Source: Ziziphus jujuba (lineage: Eukaryota > Streptophyta > Magnoliopsida > Rosales > Rhamnaceae). Taken from it: DNA of 64,000 bases. The notes under the pieces were generated by a model. It did not search any database, was not told where the DNA came from, and worked only from the letters and a program-made list of their open reading frames with translations. Positions within the stretch are counted from its first letter, which is position 1, and every line of letters starts with the position of its first letter. The DNA lies in the NCBI RefSeq assembly GCF_031755915.1, contig NC_083382.1, positions 62,001 to 126,000 of the forward strand, given 5' to 3'. Both the position numbers and the translations under genes were made by a program. Shown one piece after another: positions 10,478-21,420 of the stretch.

Positions 10478-11290
10478 CTAAGATGTTTTTGTGAGTTAAT
10501 ATTGGTAGATAAGTATGGAAAATATTGTTTATCAAAAACAACATGCCCATTGATGTAGACCTTATTGGTTTTTGGATGAAAATAGCAGAATCCTTTATGT
10601 TAGGAGCTGTATCCAATGAATATGCGAGGAAGATTTTTCTTTGAAAATTTATTTACTGCATAATTCTAAAGATAAGGGTAGCACCTGCAACCAAAGACTC
10701 CCAAAATTTGATAATCTTGATGCCTTTTAAGTAGAGGAAAATATGGGGTTTCAATTTTTAAAACAGATGAATGTAATCTGTTAATAAGAAAAGTTGTAGT
10801 TAAGAAAGCTTCCACCCATAATTTCATGGGTACATTGGCATGGAGCATCATAGTTAAACCCGTTTCCACCACATGCCTATGTTTCCTTTCAGTAATCCCA
10901 TTTTGTTCTGAGGTTCGTAGATATGACATTTGATGAACAATTCCATGCTTATCTAAGTGTTCCTTGAAAGCTGAAGATATAAACTTACCTCCTTCATCAC
11001 TTTGAAGAATTTTAATTCATCTATCGAATTGGTTCTCTACTATTCTTTGAAATTTAAGTAAACATTCAAAACATTCTAATTCTTTACGTAAAGGAAATAG
11101 TCAAGTGTACCTGGAATAATCATCAATGAAAGCAACATAGAAATGGTATTTTTATGTGGAAAATGTTGGGGCTCTTAAATCTCACAATGGATTTTTTCTA
11201 AAGGAAACAATGAAATTTTATTAGATAAAGAAAAAGGAAGTTTGCAGCTCTTCCCTAAATGACAACTAGCACAAACACTGAACTTATTTA
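10478..11290 (-). pseudogene. Copia-B integrase
   Basis: Minus-strand Ty1/copia integrase. Reading inward: a GAG-preintegrase/integrase link (SVCASCHLGKSCKLPFSLS, the zinc-binding 'C..C..GK' part), the core with LQSDEGGKFISSAFKEHL (catalytic Asp in the usual 'SDxGGEF' motif), SEQNGITERKHRHVVETGL (catalytic Glu in the usual 'QNGxxERKHRHV' motif), and the C-terminal FIGYSS...KGFCYFHPKTNKVYI. Several stops interrupt it. The gene ends at the CACTA-1 terminus, so reverse transcriptase and RNase H are missing. Confidence 0.85.
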
Positions 11291-11882
11291 TCTAGCTGAA
11301 AACATTAATAATATTATTGGAATGTAAACTTTTTAAAGCCCTTAAACTGGGATGTCCTAAGCGTTGGTGCCAAAGATCTGTTGAGGGCTTTGTTACACTT
11401 AAAGCATGATGCTTTCCTTCATTTAGAACGTACAGCTTTCCCTTCTTATACCCTATTGCTATGATTCTTTGATTGTAGTCCTTTATCATAAAACCATTGG
11501 ATGAGAATTCAAAAATACAATCATTATCTGTCATTAGTTGACTAATTGATAAGAGGTTCGTTTTCAATTTTGGAACTATAAAAACATTTTGAAGTTATAA
11601 ACATCCATTTTTAATTTTCAGTTTAGCATTACCAATGTGAGATATTGCAAGGCTATTCCCTTTGCGGACATATATACTATCACTACCTTTATTAGGATAA
11701 GAATTACTTATTTTACTATTATCATTTGTCATGTATGCAGTGGCACCCAAATCTACATAGAAGTGTACTGAAGTTGTCTGCAATGTTGAGTGTTGCTAGT
11801 GCTTTTGGGATGTTATCCTTGATATATGAATGATCAAACCTATGCTAGCAATCTTTGGCACTATGATTAAGTTTATCACATA
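11291..11882 (-). pseudogene. Copia-B gag zinc knuckle, protease and GAG-preintegrase
   Basis: Upstream part of the same element. From 11882 down: a copia zinc knuckle (VCDKLNHSAKDC, with the first Cys cut by the CACTA insertion), the linker HRFDHSYIKDNIPKAL, protease (FYVDLGATAYMTND, where the active-site DSG has become DLG), and the GAG-preintegrase domain at 11292-11567 (LLSISQLMTDNDCIFEFSS, then LWHQRLGHPS). One TAA separates protease from the next frame. Bounded at 11882/11883 by a CACTA left end inserted in the zinc knuckle. Confidence 0.8.
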
Positions 11883-12749
11883 CACTACAAAAAATTTAGG
11901 CAACAACTACACAACTAATTTGTCACGGCCATTTTTGTTACGTTATCACATTTAGGTGGCAAAATTAGATTGTCATGTGTTTGCCGTGATAGACCAGTCA
12001 CAAAGCAGTTTAATGGAAAAGTATGTAATTTGTCATCGAAAGAGCATGTAAATGTGAGAAAAAATATCTTTGTCATAGATTGGAGTTTTACCATCACATC
12101 AATTTTTGTCATTTAACCCTCCTCTTTTTGTCATTGTATGTACACATTTTATTACCAATACAGTTGTAAGAATTGGTCAAACTTATCCATCAATGAAAAT
12201 ACATACAATTAGGTGACAAAATTTTATTTGTCACTTAAACCATTAGTGGCACATCTAATTTGTCACTTAAAACGTCAGTGACACATTTGATTTGTCACTG
12301 AGCCTTTCCAATCACAAGTAAACAACTTTTTGTCACCGACTTGTTATGATATGACATAAACCATGGTTAAGTTATTCAATTTGTCTCCGAAACTGCCTTT
12401 TTTATTTGGTGACAATAGTTTGTAACTAAAAATAATATATCAATTACCAATTTTATTTGAAAAAAATTATTTTTTATTAGATCTTGCTAATTAATTATAA
12501 TATCATTAATTATCATTAACAGATATAAAATAACACTTCTCAAATGCAATTAACATAAAAGAATAATACTTTATTAAATGTTTATCTTGTACTACAAAAT
12601 TCATTAAACACCAACTATTACTAATATAATGTGTACCAAATACAATAAGATTACATTAAAAGAAAAATATAAAAAAAAACAGTTTGTAATTATAGGGAAA
12701 AAGAATATATATATATATATATATATACAAGATGTTGCCTATACCCACT
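11883..12749 (+). mobile_element. CACTA-2, left end
   Basis: Starts CACTACAAAAAATTTAGGCA at 11883, inside the copia zinc-knuckle codons, and continues with repeated ttgtcac / gtgacaaa / agtgacaca motifs (about 11930-12420) typical of CACTA subterminal regions. No coding sequence is recognised. A matching right end (...TTTTTTGTAGTG) was not found before or after gypsy B, so the element is incomplete or extends into DNA I could not assign. The part from about 12430 is AT-rich and its last 140 bases recur at 20944 onward. Confidence 0.6.
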
Positions 12750-12754
12750 AAATC
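12750..12754. other. Gypsy B target-site duplication, left
   Basis: aaatc, identical to 20602-20606 on the other side of element B. A 5-bp TSD is standard for gypsy integration. Confidence 0.9.
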
Positions 12755-13755
12755 TGATACGAACCTAGGACGACCTGCTCCTAAACCCGTATTATATTAG
12801 CCCAGATCTTAATTAAGTTCAAGTTCTAATGCAATTGACCTCAACCCCTAACCAACTTGTGGTTAGAAACCTTGGTATAATGTAGATGCCATAATAGGGG
12901 ATGGGAAACCTATTGATAAGTCAAGCTAAAACAACTAATTCTCTAATGGTGTTTTAGGTGTTCTCAAAGAACAAAGAGATAATTAATCTCACAAGTATTT
13001 TCTCAACCAAATCAAAGTTGTATTCTTATTGAAAAATAAGCCTTTTAAATAGGCTTTGAAAGAAACAAAATAAACCCTAAAAACCCTAGGAAAAATCGGC
13101 CACACAATGAAGAGTTCTAGCTTGACTGAATCTTTCATTTTCCTAATCTAATTAATTAATTCCCTTCTTTTCAATTAGAAATTAATTAATTTACAAACAA
13201 AATAATAAAATAAAAACTTTCCTAAACTTATTTGTCCAGCAAATAAATAAAAACCCAAAAAGAAAAGTCAAATGCAAATCATAAAACGAGTTGACTAGTT
13301 TGACAACTAAGCTGACTTATGTCTGATGTCCGAGCTAACTTATGTCTACATGATGTCCGAGCTAACTTATGTCTGTCCGAGCTAACTGATGCTGTCCGAG
13401 CTAACTTATGTCTGTTTGAGCTAACTGATGTATGTCCGAGCTAAGTTATGTCCGATGTCCGAAGTCCAAGGTCAGATATCTGAGACATGGGTGTCCGATA
13501 TAAAATGTCCGATGTATGGGTGTCAGATGTAAAATGTCCGATGTATCAGCCCCCACCACTTGGATACTTAAAACAGGTCTTTTATCTTCAGGTATGGACA
13601 AGCCCTTTTGAGAATGAATTACTTTCTCGAGAAAGGCAGCAAAGTTGTCCTTAAACCTCTTAGCTTGAGACCTAGTGATCGGTCCAGTCTTCATCCGTAT
13701 CGAATCAGCACCCCAGTGAGTTGTCGGTTGTGCGAGCTCATGCAGATTCGCATCA
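12755..13755 (-). mobile_element. Gypsy B 3' LTR
   Basis: 1001 bp. On the minus strand it starts TGATGCGAATCTGCATGAGC and ends GGTTCGTATCA. The first ~300 bases encode the end of the polyprotein. A minisatellite based on 'gagctaacttatgtctgtcc' fills 13305-13550; its unit number differs from the 5' LTR, which explains part of the length difference (1001 versus 967). Confidence 0.92.
13305..13550. repeat. Minisatellite in gypsy B 3' LTR
   Basis: About seven imperfect units of 20-33 bp around 'gtccgagctaacttatgtct', then a second set around 'aaaatgtccgatgtatgggt'. The equivalent block in the other LTR is about 20190-20400. LTRs of elements A and C lack it. Confidence 0.85.
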
Positions 13756-13946
13756 TTCCCCTCCTCTTGAAAAGGATTTTCCCTCAAATCAAAGTCATCA
13801 CCTACAGCAAAATGAGACAAATCAGCAACATTGAATGTAGCACTAACATTATACTCACCTGGTAAATCAAGTTTGTAAGCATTGTCATCAATTTTGATTT
13901 TCGCTGTTCGGGAAACCTCTCCTTCCTCAAGTGTAACCAAACCCAA
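13446..13946 (-). pseudogene. Gypsy B polyprotein C-terminus, extending into the LTR
   Basis: 166-codon open frame: the integrase C-terminal region ([37 protein letters not shown]), then NPFQEEGNDAN, then, already inside the LTR from 13755, QPTTHWGADSIRMKTGPITR and AKRFKDNFAAFL. The LTR starts in the Asn-Asp codons of GND, so the last ~100 residues are LTR-encoded. The polypurine tract overlaps the codons for QEEGN. Upstream it is separated from the integrase core by frame changes at about 13950-14230. Confidence 0.85.
13756..13770 (-). other. Gypsy B polypurine tract
   Basis: Minus-strand CAAGAGGAGGGGAA lies directly before the 3' LTR start TGATG. It is also coding (QEEGN). In retroelements this primes plus-strand DNA synthesis. 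Confidence 0.75.
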
Positions 13947-14239
13947 TCCCCAAGTTCGAAAACAACCTGTTTTCAGCCTTGGTTAGCATTCCCTGCATAT
14001 TGCTTGGTCCTCCTCTCAATATTTGCCTTAGTCTTTTCATGAATTTGCTTAATAAAATCAGCTTTTTATTTCCCATCTAGATTAGCACGTTCACTTAAAG
14101 GTAAAGGTGTTGGATCTAATGGAGTCAAAGGATTAAAACCATAAACAATTTCAAATGGAGTAAATTTAGCTGCTGAATGCAAAGACCTATTATAAGCAAA
14201 TTCAACATGTGGCAAACAATCCTCCTAAGTTCTTAAATT

Positions 14240-14584
14240 TCAACTAATTAATGCTCTCAACAATGCAGACAAAGTTCTATTCACTACTTCGGTTTGTCCA
14301 CCAGTTTGTGGATGACAAGTAGTTGAAAATAAAAGCTTAGTACCTAACTTAGCCCACAAAGTTTTCCAAAAATAACTTAAGAACTTAGCATCCCTATCCG
14401 AAACAATAGTTCTTGGCATTCCATGCAATCTCACAATTTTCTTGAAAAATAAATTAGCAACATTGGATGCATCATCAGTTTTATTACATGCAATAAAATG
14501 TGTCATCTTAGAAAACCCATCTACTACAACAAATATTGAATCCTTACCCATCCTTGACCTTGGCAAACCAAGAATAAAATCCAT
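14240..14584 (-). pseudogene. Gypsy B integrase core
   Basis: 114-codon frame. All three DDE residues are visible: Asp2 in MDFILGLP, Asp63 in [11 protein letters not shown], and Glu99 in [13 protein letters not shown]. The frame follows a stop that separates it from the zinc-binding N-terminus (14585 onward), and a stop after ALIS ends it. The continuation at about 13950-14239 ([26 protein letters not shown]) is recognisable in another frame. Confidence 0.88.
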
Positions 14585-16078
14585 TCACAAATCTACCCAA
14601 GGATAGGTAGGAATCAGCAAAGGCTTGTACAATCCATGCGGCTTCAATGTTGATTTTATTTTTCGGCAGTTCAAACATCTTTCACAAAATCTCTCAACAT
14701 CTCTCCTCATGTTAGGCCAATAAAAATGTTCTTGCAGCAAGGATAAAGTTTTAAAAACACCAAAATAACCCATTAAACCACCCCCACGTCCTTCCCAAAC
14801 CAATAATTCCCTAATGCTATAATTAGGCACACAAAGTTTGTTTTCTTTAAACAAATACCCCTCAAATATGTAAAATTTATTAAATCCATGTTTCAAACAG
14901 GTTCTAAAAATTTCTCCAAAGTCACTATCATGCTCATAAATTTCTTTCAATTGTTCAAATCCAAGCAATCTAGCATCTAAGATAGAAAAGAGTACATACC
15001 TTCGCGATAATGCATCGGCAACCACATTTTCCTTACCTTTTTTGTAGCGGATCACATATGGAAAGGTTTCACTAAATTCAATCCGCTTGGCATGCCTTTG
15101 GTTGAGCTTTCCTTGACCCTTAATATGCTTTAAAGACTCATGATCCGTATGAATCACAAACTCCTTTGGCATGAGATAAAGCTGCCACGTCTCCAAAGCT
15201 CTCACCAAAGCATACATCTCCTTGTCATATGTCGGGTAGTTTAGTGCAGCTCCATTTAATTTTTCACTAAAGTAGGCTATGGGTCTTCTTTCTTGCATTA
15301 AGATAGCTCCAATACCTACATCCGAAGCATCACATTCAATTTCAAAAGTCTTAGAAAATTTTGGCAAAACTAATAAAGGTGCATTACATAATTTTTCTTT
15401 CAACAAATTAAAAGATTTTTCTTGTACTTCCCCCCATTTAAAGCCAACATTCTTCTTGACAACTTCAATCAAAGGTGCGGCTATGGTGCTAAAATTCTTA
15501 ACAAATCTTCTATAAAAGCTTGCCAAGCCATGGAAACTCCTCACTTGGGTGATTGTTGTAGGAACCGGCCACTCTTTGATTGCTTGCACTTTAGCTTGAT
15601 CCACTTTGATTCCTGCAGCACTTACTACAAATCCTAGAAAAACAAGCTCATCTTTGTAAAAATCACACTTTTTCATGTTAGCAAACAATATTTCCTTTCT
15701 AAGAACTTGCAAAACTTGCCTAAGTTGATCCACATGCTCATTCAAGTTTCGGCTATACACCAAAATATCATCAAAATAAATAACTACAAATTTACCAATA
15801 AATGGATGCATCACATGATTCATAAGCCTCATGAAAGTACTAGGTACATTAGATAATCCAAAAGGCATAACTAACCATTCATACAGCGCATATTTAGTTT
15901 TAAATGCGGTTTTCCATTCATCACCTTCTTTCATTCTAATTTGATGATAACCACTTCTAAGATCAATTTTAGTAAACATGCAAGCACCATGCAACTCTTC
16001 AAGCATATCATCTAATCTAGGAATAGGATGTCTATATTTAATGGTGATGTTATTTATAGCCCTACAATCAACACACAT
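14585..16078 (-). pseudogene. Gypsy B reverse transcriptase, RNase H and integrase zinc domain
   Basis: 497-codon open frame, the best preserved part of the element. [15 protein letters not shown] (catalytic Asp39), [12 protein letters not shown] (71-82) and YFDDILVYS (101-109). RNase H: Asp250 in [14 protein letters not shown], Glu287 in DKEMYAL, Asp312 in [10 protein letters not shown] and Asp355 in VADALSRR are all present. Integrase N-terminus: the two zinc-ligand histidines are lost ([12 protein letters not shown] has Arg431 and Tyr438 where element D keeps HGRGLRGHFD), while Cys468 and Cys471 remain. A stop or frame change at the 5' side separates it from the upstream RT segment LLVPKK. 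Confidence 0.93.
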
Positions 16079-16175
16079 TCTCCAAGAACCATCCTTTTTT
16101 AGGTACCAACAAAACAGAAACAGTATATGGATTTAAACTCTCACGAATGTAACCTTTATCAAGCAAGTCACTTAC

Positions 16176-16766
16176 CTATTTTTGCAGTTCCTTTGTTTCT
16201 TCGGGATTACTTCTATATGCTGGTCTATTTGGTATGGCAGCCCCTGGGACAAAGTCAATTTGATGTTCTATCCCTCGAATAGGTGGTAATCCACTTGGAA
16301 TCTCATTCGGGAAAACATCTCCAAATTCCTTCAAAAGAGAAATCATTGAACTTGGCAATTCAAGTTCTTCGAAGTTAGTTTGATCATTAAAATAGTTTTC
16401 TTTATAGATCATGACCAGCAAGGGTTTGGTACATTCAATAGGCTTATTAATATCCCCAAAAATTCTGGTTTTTCCTCTCTTTTCTTTCTTTTCTTTTTCT
16501 TCCCTCAGTTTGGCTTTCATTTGCAGAAATTTCTAGATTTTTGGTGCTCTCGGTTTGCTCTCTTTTCTCACCCGCCTCTCGGCTTTCTCTTGGTTTTTCC
16601 ACTCGATTTGGGTTTTAGAAAGCTTACCTTGATCAGCAACCGCAATCTCACCTTCTTGAAAGGATGGTGAAGCCGTTGGTGCCATACTTGTTTTCTCCTT
16701 GAGTTTTTCAGCATCCCTCCTTTGTTGCATTTGTAGTTGATCTTTGTAGACTTCCTTGGGAGTCAA
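16176..16766 (-). pseudogene. Gypsy B protease-RT linker and RT start
   Basis: Two successive frames. 16533-16766 is the charged linker (TPKEVYKDQLQMQQRRDAEK). 16176-16520 contains the conserved region upstream of RT: LLKEFGDVFPNEIPSGLPPI, GIEHQIDFVPGAAIPNRPAYR and NPEETKELQK, followed by a stop, then VSDLLDKGYIRESL. Corresponds to 46600-47150 of element C. Confidence 0.8.
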
Positions 16767-16817
16767 TGGCTCCAGCCTGATTTTCTTCCCTTTAAACCTG
16801 AAAATAATACTATTTTC

Positions 16818-17645
16818 TCAACCAAAATGAGTAGCATCTTTGTCAAATTGCCATGGTCTACCTAGTAAAATAGGTCTGGCATGCATTGGTACAATGTCAC
16901 ACAAGACAACATCCTCATACCTACCTATATTAAATTTAACTTTGGCTTGCTTATTTACCCTCATCTCACCACTATCAGTTAACCATTGTAACCTATAGGG
17001 TTCTAGATTTTTAATTGTTTTCAGGCCTAATTTATCAACTACAAGATTACTTATCACGTTGGTACAACTCCCACTATCTATAATCATGCTACAAATCTTA
17101 CCTTGTATTTCGCAGCGAGTGTGGAAGATGTTTTCTCTTTGTATCTGCTCTTCATCTTTGTAGACAGCAAGTACTCTCCTTGAAACCAAGCTCAACTCGA
17201 CATTAGATGTGTCTACTGGTTCCGCTTCATCATCATTACAATCCTCCTCTTGCTCGGTTTCAACTTCACTTTCTTCACTTTCAAATTCCAGCTTACCATC
17301 ACCCTTTAATACCATGATTCTTCTATTTGGGCATTGGTTGGCTATGTGTCCTCTTCCTTGGCACTTAAAACAAATTATTTCTCTGGATTTTTGAGGTTTA
17401 GAATCAGATTTTATCTCACCTCTAAGTGCTTGGACAGATTCGGTCTTGGCCTCCTTTTTTGACCGGTTGGTACTTTCTTCTCCAGCTTTCGGTTTTGGTT
17501 TGATTTCATTAGCTGAATTGTTTCTCCAGCCACTTGAATTGAATCTCCCACTGCTGGAAACTCCTTCAAGCCGTGACCCTACACGCCTCCTCTTGAATTG
17601 GTGCTCAAGCTTAATGGCGACATGCAACATCTCCTCCAACTCCAA
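16818..17645 (-). pseudogene. Gypsy B gag C-terminus, zinc knuckle and protease
   Basis: 275-codon frame: capsid end (ELEEMLHVAIKLEHQFKRR), a Ser/Gly/Lys-rich linker, one CCHC zinc knuckle (CFKCQGRGHIANQC), an acidic stretch (ESEESEVETEQEED), and an aspartic protease with the intact active site IIDSGSCTNVIS and the later ILLGRPWQFDKDATHFG. A stop follows HFG where element C continues GRENS. Confidence 0.88.
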
Positions 17646-18504
17646 GTATTGTTACAATTCAAGCTGGTTGGCAATGTCACGATTCAAGCCACCATGAAAT
17701 CTTGCCCATTGTTGCCTCCCTATCCTCATTCATATTTAACCTCATCATGAGCATCTCTATCTCTTTGTAATAATCCTCCACGGATCTACTTCCTTGAGAC
17801 AAAGATTGAAGCCTTTGATGCAACAACCTATGGTAATGTGATGGCACAAACCGTTTTCTCATGGCTCCTTTCATTTATTGCCATGTTGTGATCAAGTCAT
17901 CACCAACTCTCCTCCGGGTGCCTTGCTCATTTGTCCACCATTGGAGTGCATAATGGCCAAACTCCATTGCTGCCAACTTCACCTTCTTACCCTCCGAATA
18001 ATTATGGCAGTCGAATATCATCTCCATCTTTTCTTCCCACTCCAAATATGCCTCGGGATCACTTTTTCCCATGAATGGTGGGATGTTGATCTTGATATTG
18101 CTAAGATTGTCATCTGTTTCTTCCCTCCTATACCTTCCATGGGCAGCTCTCTCCTAGGCAGCAAAGGTTTCGTCCATGCCTTCCTCAAAGCCTCCACCGA
18201 AATCCTCCTCCTTAAATTCCTCTCTTTGTCTCTCACGGCCTCCTCGGCCTCGGCCTCGACCTCGACCTTCATGGAATTCTTGCCTATTTCTTGTGTTCGA
18301 CATTCCTTGGGAAACTTCTAGCCATCCCATCCTTTGATTCATGTGCTCAACTTGAGCACTCACCCGCTGTAATTGTTCCAAAACAGCTTTCAATTCTATT
18401 TGCTCACCACTCCCGATAGCTCGTGGATCACCATGAAATCCTACGGACTCTTCTTCATTAATTCTCAGTGGTGTGTCTCCTCTTCTTATTCTAGAATCTA
18501 CCAT
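17646..18504 (-). pseudogene. Gypsy B gag N-terminus and capsid
   Basis: Starts at the ATG ending at 18504 (MVDSRIRRGDTPLRINEEES). Open to GMDETFAA, then a stop, then capsid in shifted frames: INIPPFMGKSDPEAYLEWEE, KMEMIFDCHNYSEGKKVKLA, HYALQWWTNEQ, and HYHRLLHQRLQSLSQGSRSV / YYKEIEMLMMRLNMNEDREA. This is the retrotransposon gag (PF03732-type) domain. At least three nonsense or shift changes relative to element C. Confidence 0.88.
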
Positions 18505-19622
18505 GTTAGTAAAATACTGCAAAAAATAAAATAAATCCTCACAATATTCACTCCCTCACATGTTTCACTCAAACAAGGTCTCGACACTCGTGTTTGCACA
18601 TTAGTTTCGGCTTTTATCCTCTTTTAAGCTCACACTCTCTTGACTTTTTCCACTCAAAGTTCTAATCAAAGCACCCACAAAATAGCAAATAGATTACAAG
18701 TATGTTTTAATTAGACTTATCAATAAAACAGTAGCTAAAAGTAGGCAATACCAAGAGAATTCAACAAAACCTAGTTTCACCTTTTTTTAGGCAAAATAAA
18801 GCAAATTAATGAGAAAACTTTGGAATTTTGAAGAACTGGACCAGATGGTAATAGATTATGAGTTCAAGAATAAAATTCTAGAAAAAGAAATTCAAATATG
18901 AACAAGAATCAAAGAGAACAAAAGTATAGAAAAGTGTTGGTTGTTCTTGTAATTCAAGTTTTGTATCAATTCCTTTAACTAATTTTAATCCAATAATTTA
19001 AACACTCAAAATTTAAATATCCAGCAACAAAATAAATCTCCAGCAGCTCCAAATAATGTAAAACTATGCAACAATTCAGCAGCTCCAATAATTTCTGGCA
19101 AACAAATTTCAACACCAACAAACCAAATTTTTTTTTTTCACTTTTCTTCTTTTTTTTTTTTTAAATTTTTTTTTTTTATTTTCACTCACAGATCATAAAC
19201 AACTGCAGTAGCAAGAATAATTACCAAAATTGCAATTCCACACCAAAAATCCACCAAACCCGTGGCCTCCAACAAAAACAAAAGTGCAGTTTTTTTTTTT
19301 TCCTAAATATGTTGCCACAAACCCTTCTTTTTTTTTTTTCTTGAATATATGAATGCAAATATTTAAGACTAAAACAGCAAAGAAAAATCAACAAAAACCA
19401 AAATTAACAAGAACAATGATGAAAAACAACCAACAAACTAGGAAACAAAAATACGATAAAACTAGGAAATCCTAATTCAACTAGGAATGAATCTTTTTTT
19501 TTTTTTTTAAGATGCAGAATGTGTATGGGATGGGTGCAACCTTAACCTAATGCAAAAATTGCAGAATAACACAAAAACAAATAAAACTAATAAACATAGA
19601 TCAAACCTAAACAAAATTTAGC
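18505..19622 (-). other. Gypsy B leader (5' untranslated region)
   Basis: 1.1 kb between the PBS and gag with no coding signal. It holds several T-runs (19130-19170, 19295-19340, 19492-19508) that correspond to A-runs in the leaders of elements A and C. Confidence 0.75.
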
Positions 19623-19634
19623 TCTGATACCAAA
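19623..19634 (-). other. Gypsy B primer-binding site
   Basis: The plus strand reads tctgataccaaa next to the LTR, so on the minus strand the site is TGGTATCAGAGC, complementary to initiator tRNA-Met. It lies within two bases of the LTR end. Confidence 0.85.
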
Positions 19635-20601
19635 TGATACGAACCAAGGACGACCTGCTCCTAAACTCGTATTATATTAGCCCGGATCTTAATTAAGTTC
19701 AAGTTCTCATGGAATTGACCTCAACCCCTAACCAACCTATGGTTAGAAACCTTGGTATAATGTAGACGCCACAATAGGGGATGGGAAACCTATTGATAAG
19801 TCAAGCTAAAACAACTAATTCTCTAAGGGTGTTTTAGGTGTTCTCAAAGAACAAAGAGATAATTAATCTCACAAGTATTTTCTCAATCAAATCAAAGTTG
19901 TATTCTTATTGAAAAATAAGCCTTTAAATAGGCTTTGAAAGAAACAAAATAAACCCTAAAAATCCTAGGAAAAACCGGCCACACAATGAAGAGTTCTAGC
20001 TTGACCGAATCTTTCCTTTTCCTAATCTAATTAATTAATTTCCTTATTTTCAATTAGGAATTAATTAATTTACAAACAAAATAATAAAATAAAAAATTTC
20101 CTAAACTTATTTATCTAGCAAATAAATAAAAACCCAAAAAGAAAAGTCAAACGCAAATCAGAAAATGAGTTGACTAGTTTGACAACTAAGCTGACTTATG
20201 TCTGATGTCCGAGCTAACTTCTATCTACCTGATATCCGAGCTAACTTATGTCTGTCCGAGCTAACTTATGTCTGTCCGAGGTAACTGATGTCTGTCCAAG
20301 CTAAGTTATGTCCGATGTCCGAAGTCCGAGGTCAGATGTTCGAGGCATGGGTGTCCGATATAAAATGTCCGATGTATGGGTGTCCGATGTATCAGCCTCC
20401 ACCACTTGGATACTTAAAACAGGTCTTTTATCTTTAGGTATGGACTAGCCCTTTTGAGAATGAATTACTTTCTGGATAAAGACAGTAAGGTTGTCCTTAA
20501 ACCTCTTAGCTTGAGCCCTAGTGATCGGTCCAGTCTTCATCCGTATTGAATCAGTACCCTAGTGAGTTGTCGGTTGTGCGAGCTCGGGCAGATTCGCATC
20601 A
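19635..20601 (-). mobile_element. Gypsy B 5' LTR
   Basis: 967 bp, same termini as 12755-13755 and clearly its partner, including the minisatellite at about 20190-20400 with fewer units. Followed by the TSD aaatc at 20602-20606. Confidence 0.92.
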
Positions 20602-20606
20602 AAATC

Positions 20607-21420
20607 TCTACAATCTCCATCTTCCAATACAGTTCATCAATATATTCTCCAAGGATCCTATATTGTTAAAAAAAAAAAAAGAATCATTTAATAGAAATCT
20701 AATTTAATTAGCAAGGAAAAAAGAACAAGCTCAAGACTTCTTAAGTTTGTGTAAGTTAGCAATCCTTTACTTGCCAAGCATTCCCACCTCTTCTTCGATG
20801 TGGGTCAATCTGACCCCATTCCATTGGTCCTTTACCTTTTCCAAAGGAATAATCATATTTAGCTATTACAGACAAAGTGTGAAAGTTACAGCTCATATTA
20901 TTATATATGCGCTTGAATATTTATATATATATATATATACTATGCAAGGTGTACCAAATACAATAAGCTTACACTAAAAGAGAAAAAATAAAGAAAAACA
21001 TTCTCTATTTCTAAGAGGGGGAAAAAAATATGATTGTTGCCTATACCATCTAACTAATGTCCATTTCCATTTTTCAAAGTAGAAATCATCTCCAAAAATC
21101 CTAAATAATTAAAAAAAATGAATGAAATATATGGAGCATATATAATTAACCTCCTTCATCAATTACATCCAGAACTGACAACATATATATATATATAGTC
21201 ATGGTAAAGAAATGAATTGAGCTTAGAGAAAACCAATAACAAAAGCATACAATATCATGCATCAAATATTATCATATATAGTTGGCAGTATCCTTGAATA
21301 AAACTTCCATTCTAATTCCAAGAAAAATCATTGTTCAAAAAAGGAAAAATCTTAAATAACCAACAATAATGAACAAACTATATACCAAAGTGCAGCTTGT
21401 GAAGGGATTAAAAAGTTTAT
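20607..21420. repeat. Non-coding DNA with a ~480-bp tandem duplication
   Basis: The phrase gtgtaccaaatacaataag occurs at about 12634 (left flank of element B) and again at 20948, and the element-flanking gttgcctatacccactaaatc...ctccaaggatcctat matches gttgcctataccatctaact...ctccaaaaatcctaa at 21036-21105. Removing element B, the two units lie about 480 bp apart. AT microsatellites at 20925-20940 and 21184-21198. No gene seen. Confidence 0.6.

Larger units (their letters stand above)
12755..20601 (-). mobile_element. Gypsy element B, full structure, dead coding region
   Basis: 7847 bp, both LTRs, PBS, polypurine tract, complete order gag-protease-RT-RNase H-integrase, and a perfect 5-bp TSD (aaatc). 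LTR ends TGATG...ATCA, tRNA-Met primer, and a polyprotein running into the 3' LTR fit the CRM chromovirus lineage (inference). The single long frame is broken by several nonsense codons and shifts, so it is non-autonomous. It inserted in a tandemly duplicated, AT-rich stretch next to CACTA-2. Confidence 0.92.

Noticed and set aside
15279..15637. Plus-strand frames opposite gypsy B RT
   Set aside because: Shadows of the well-supported minus-strand RT/RNase H frame.
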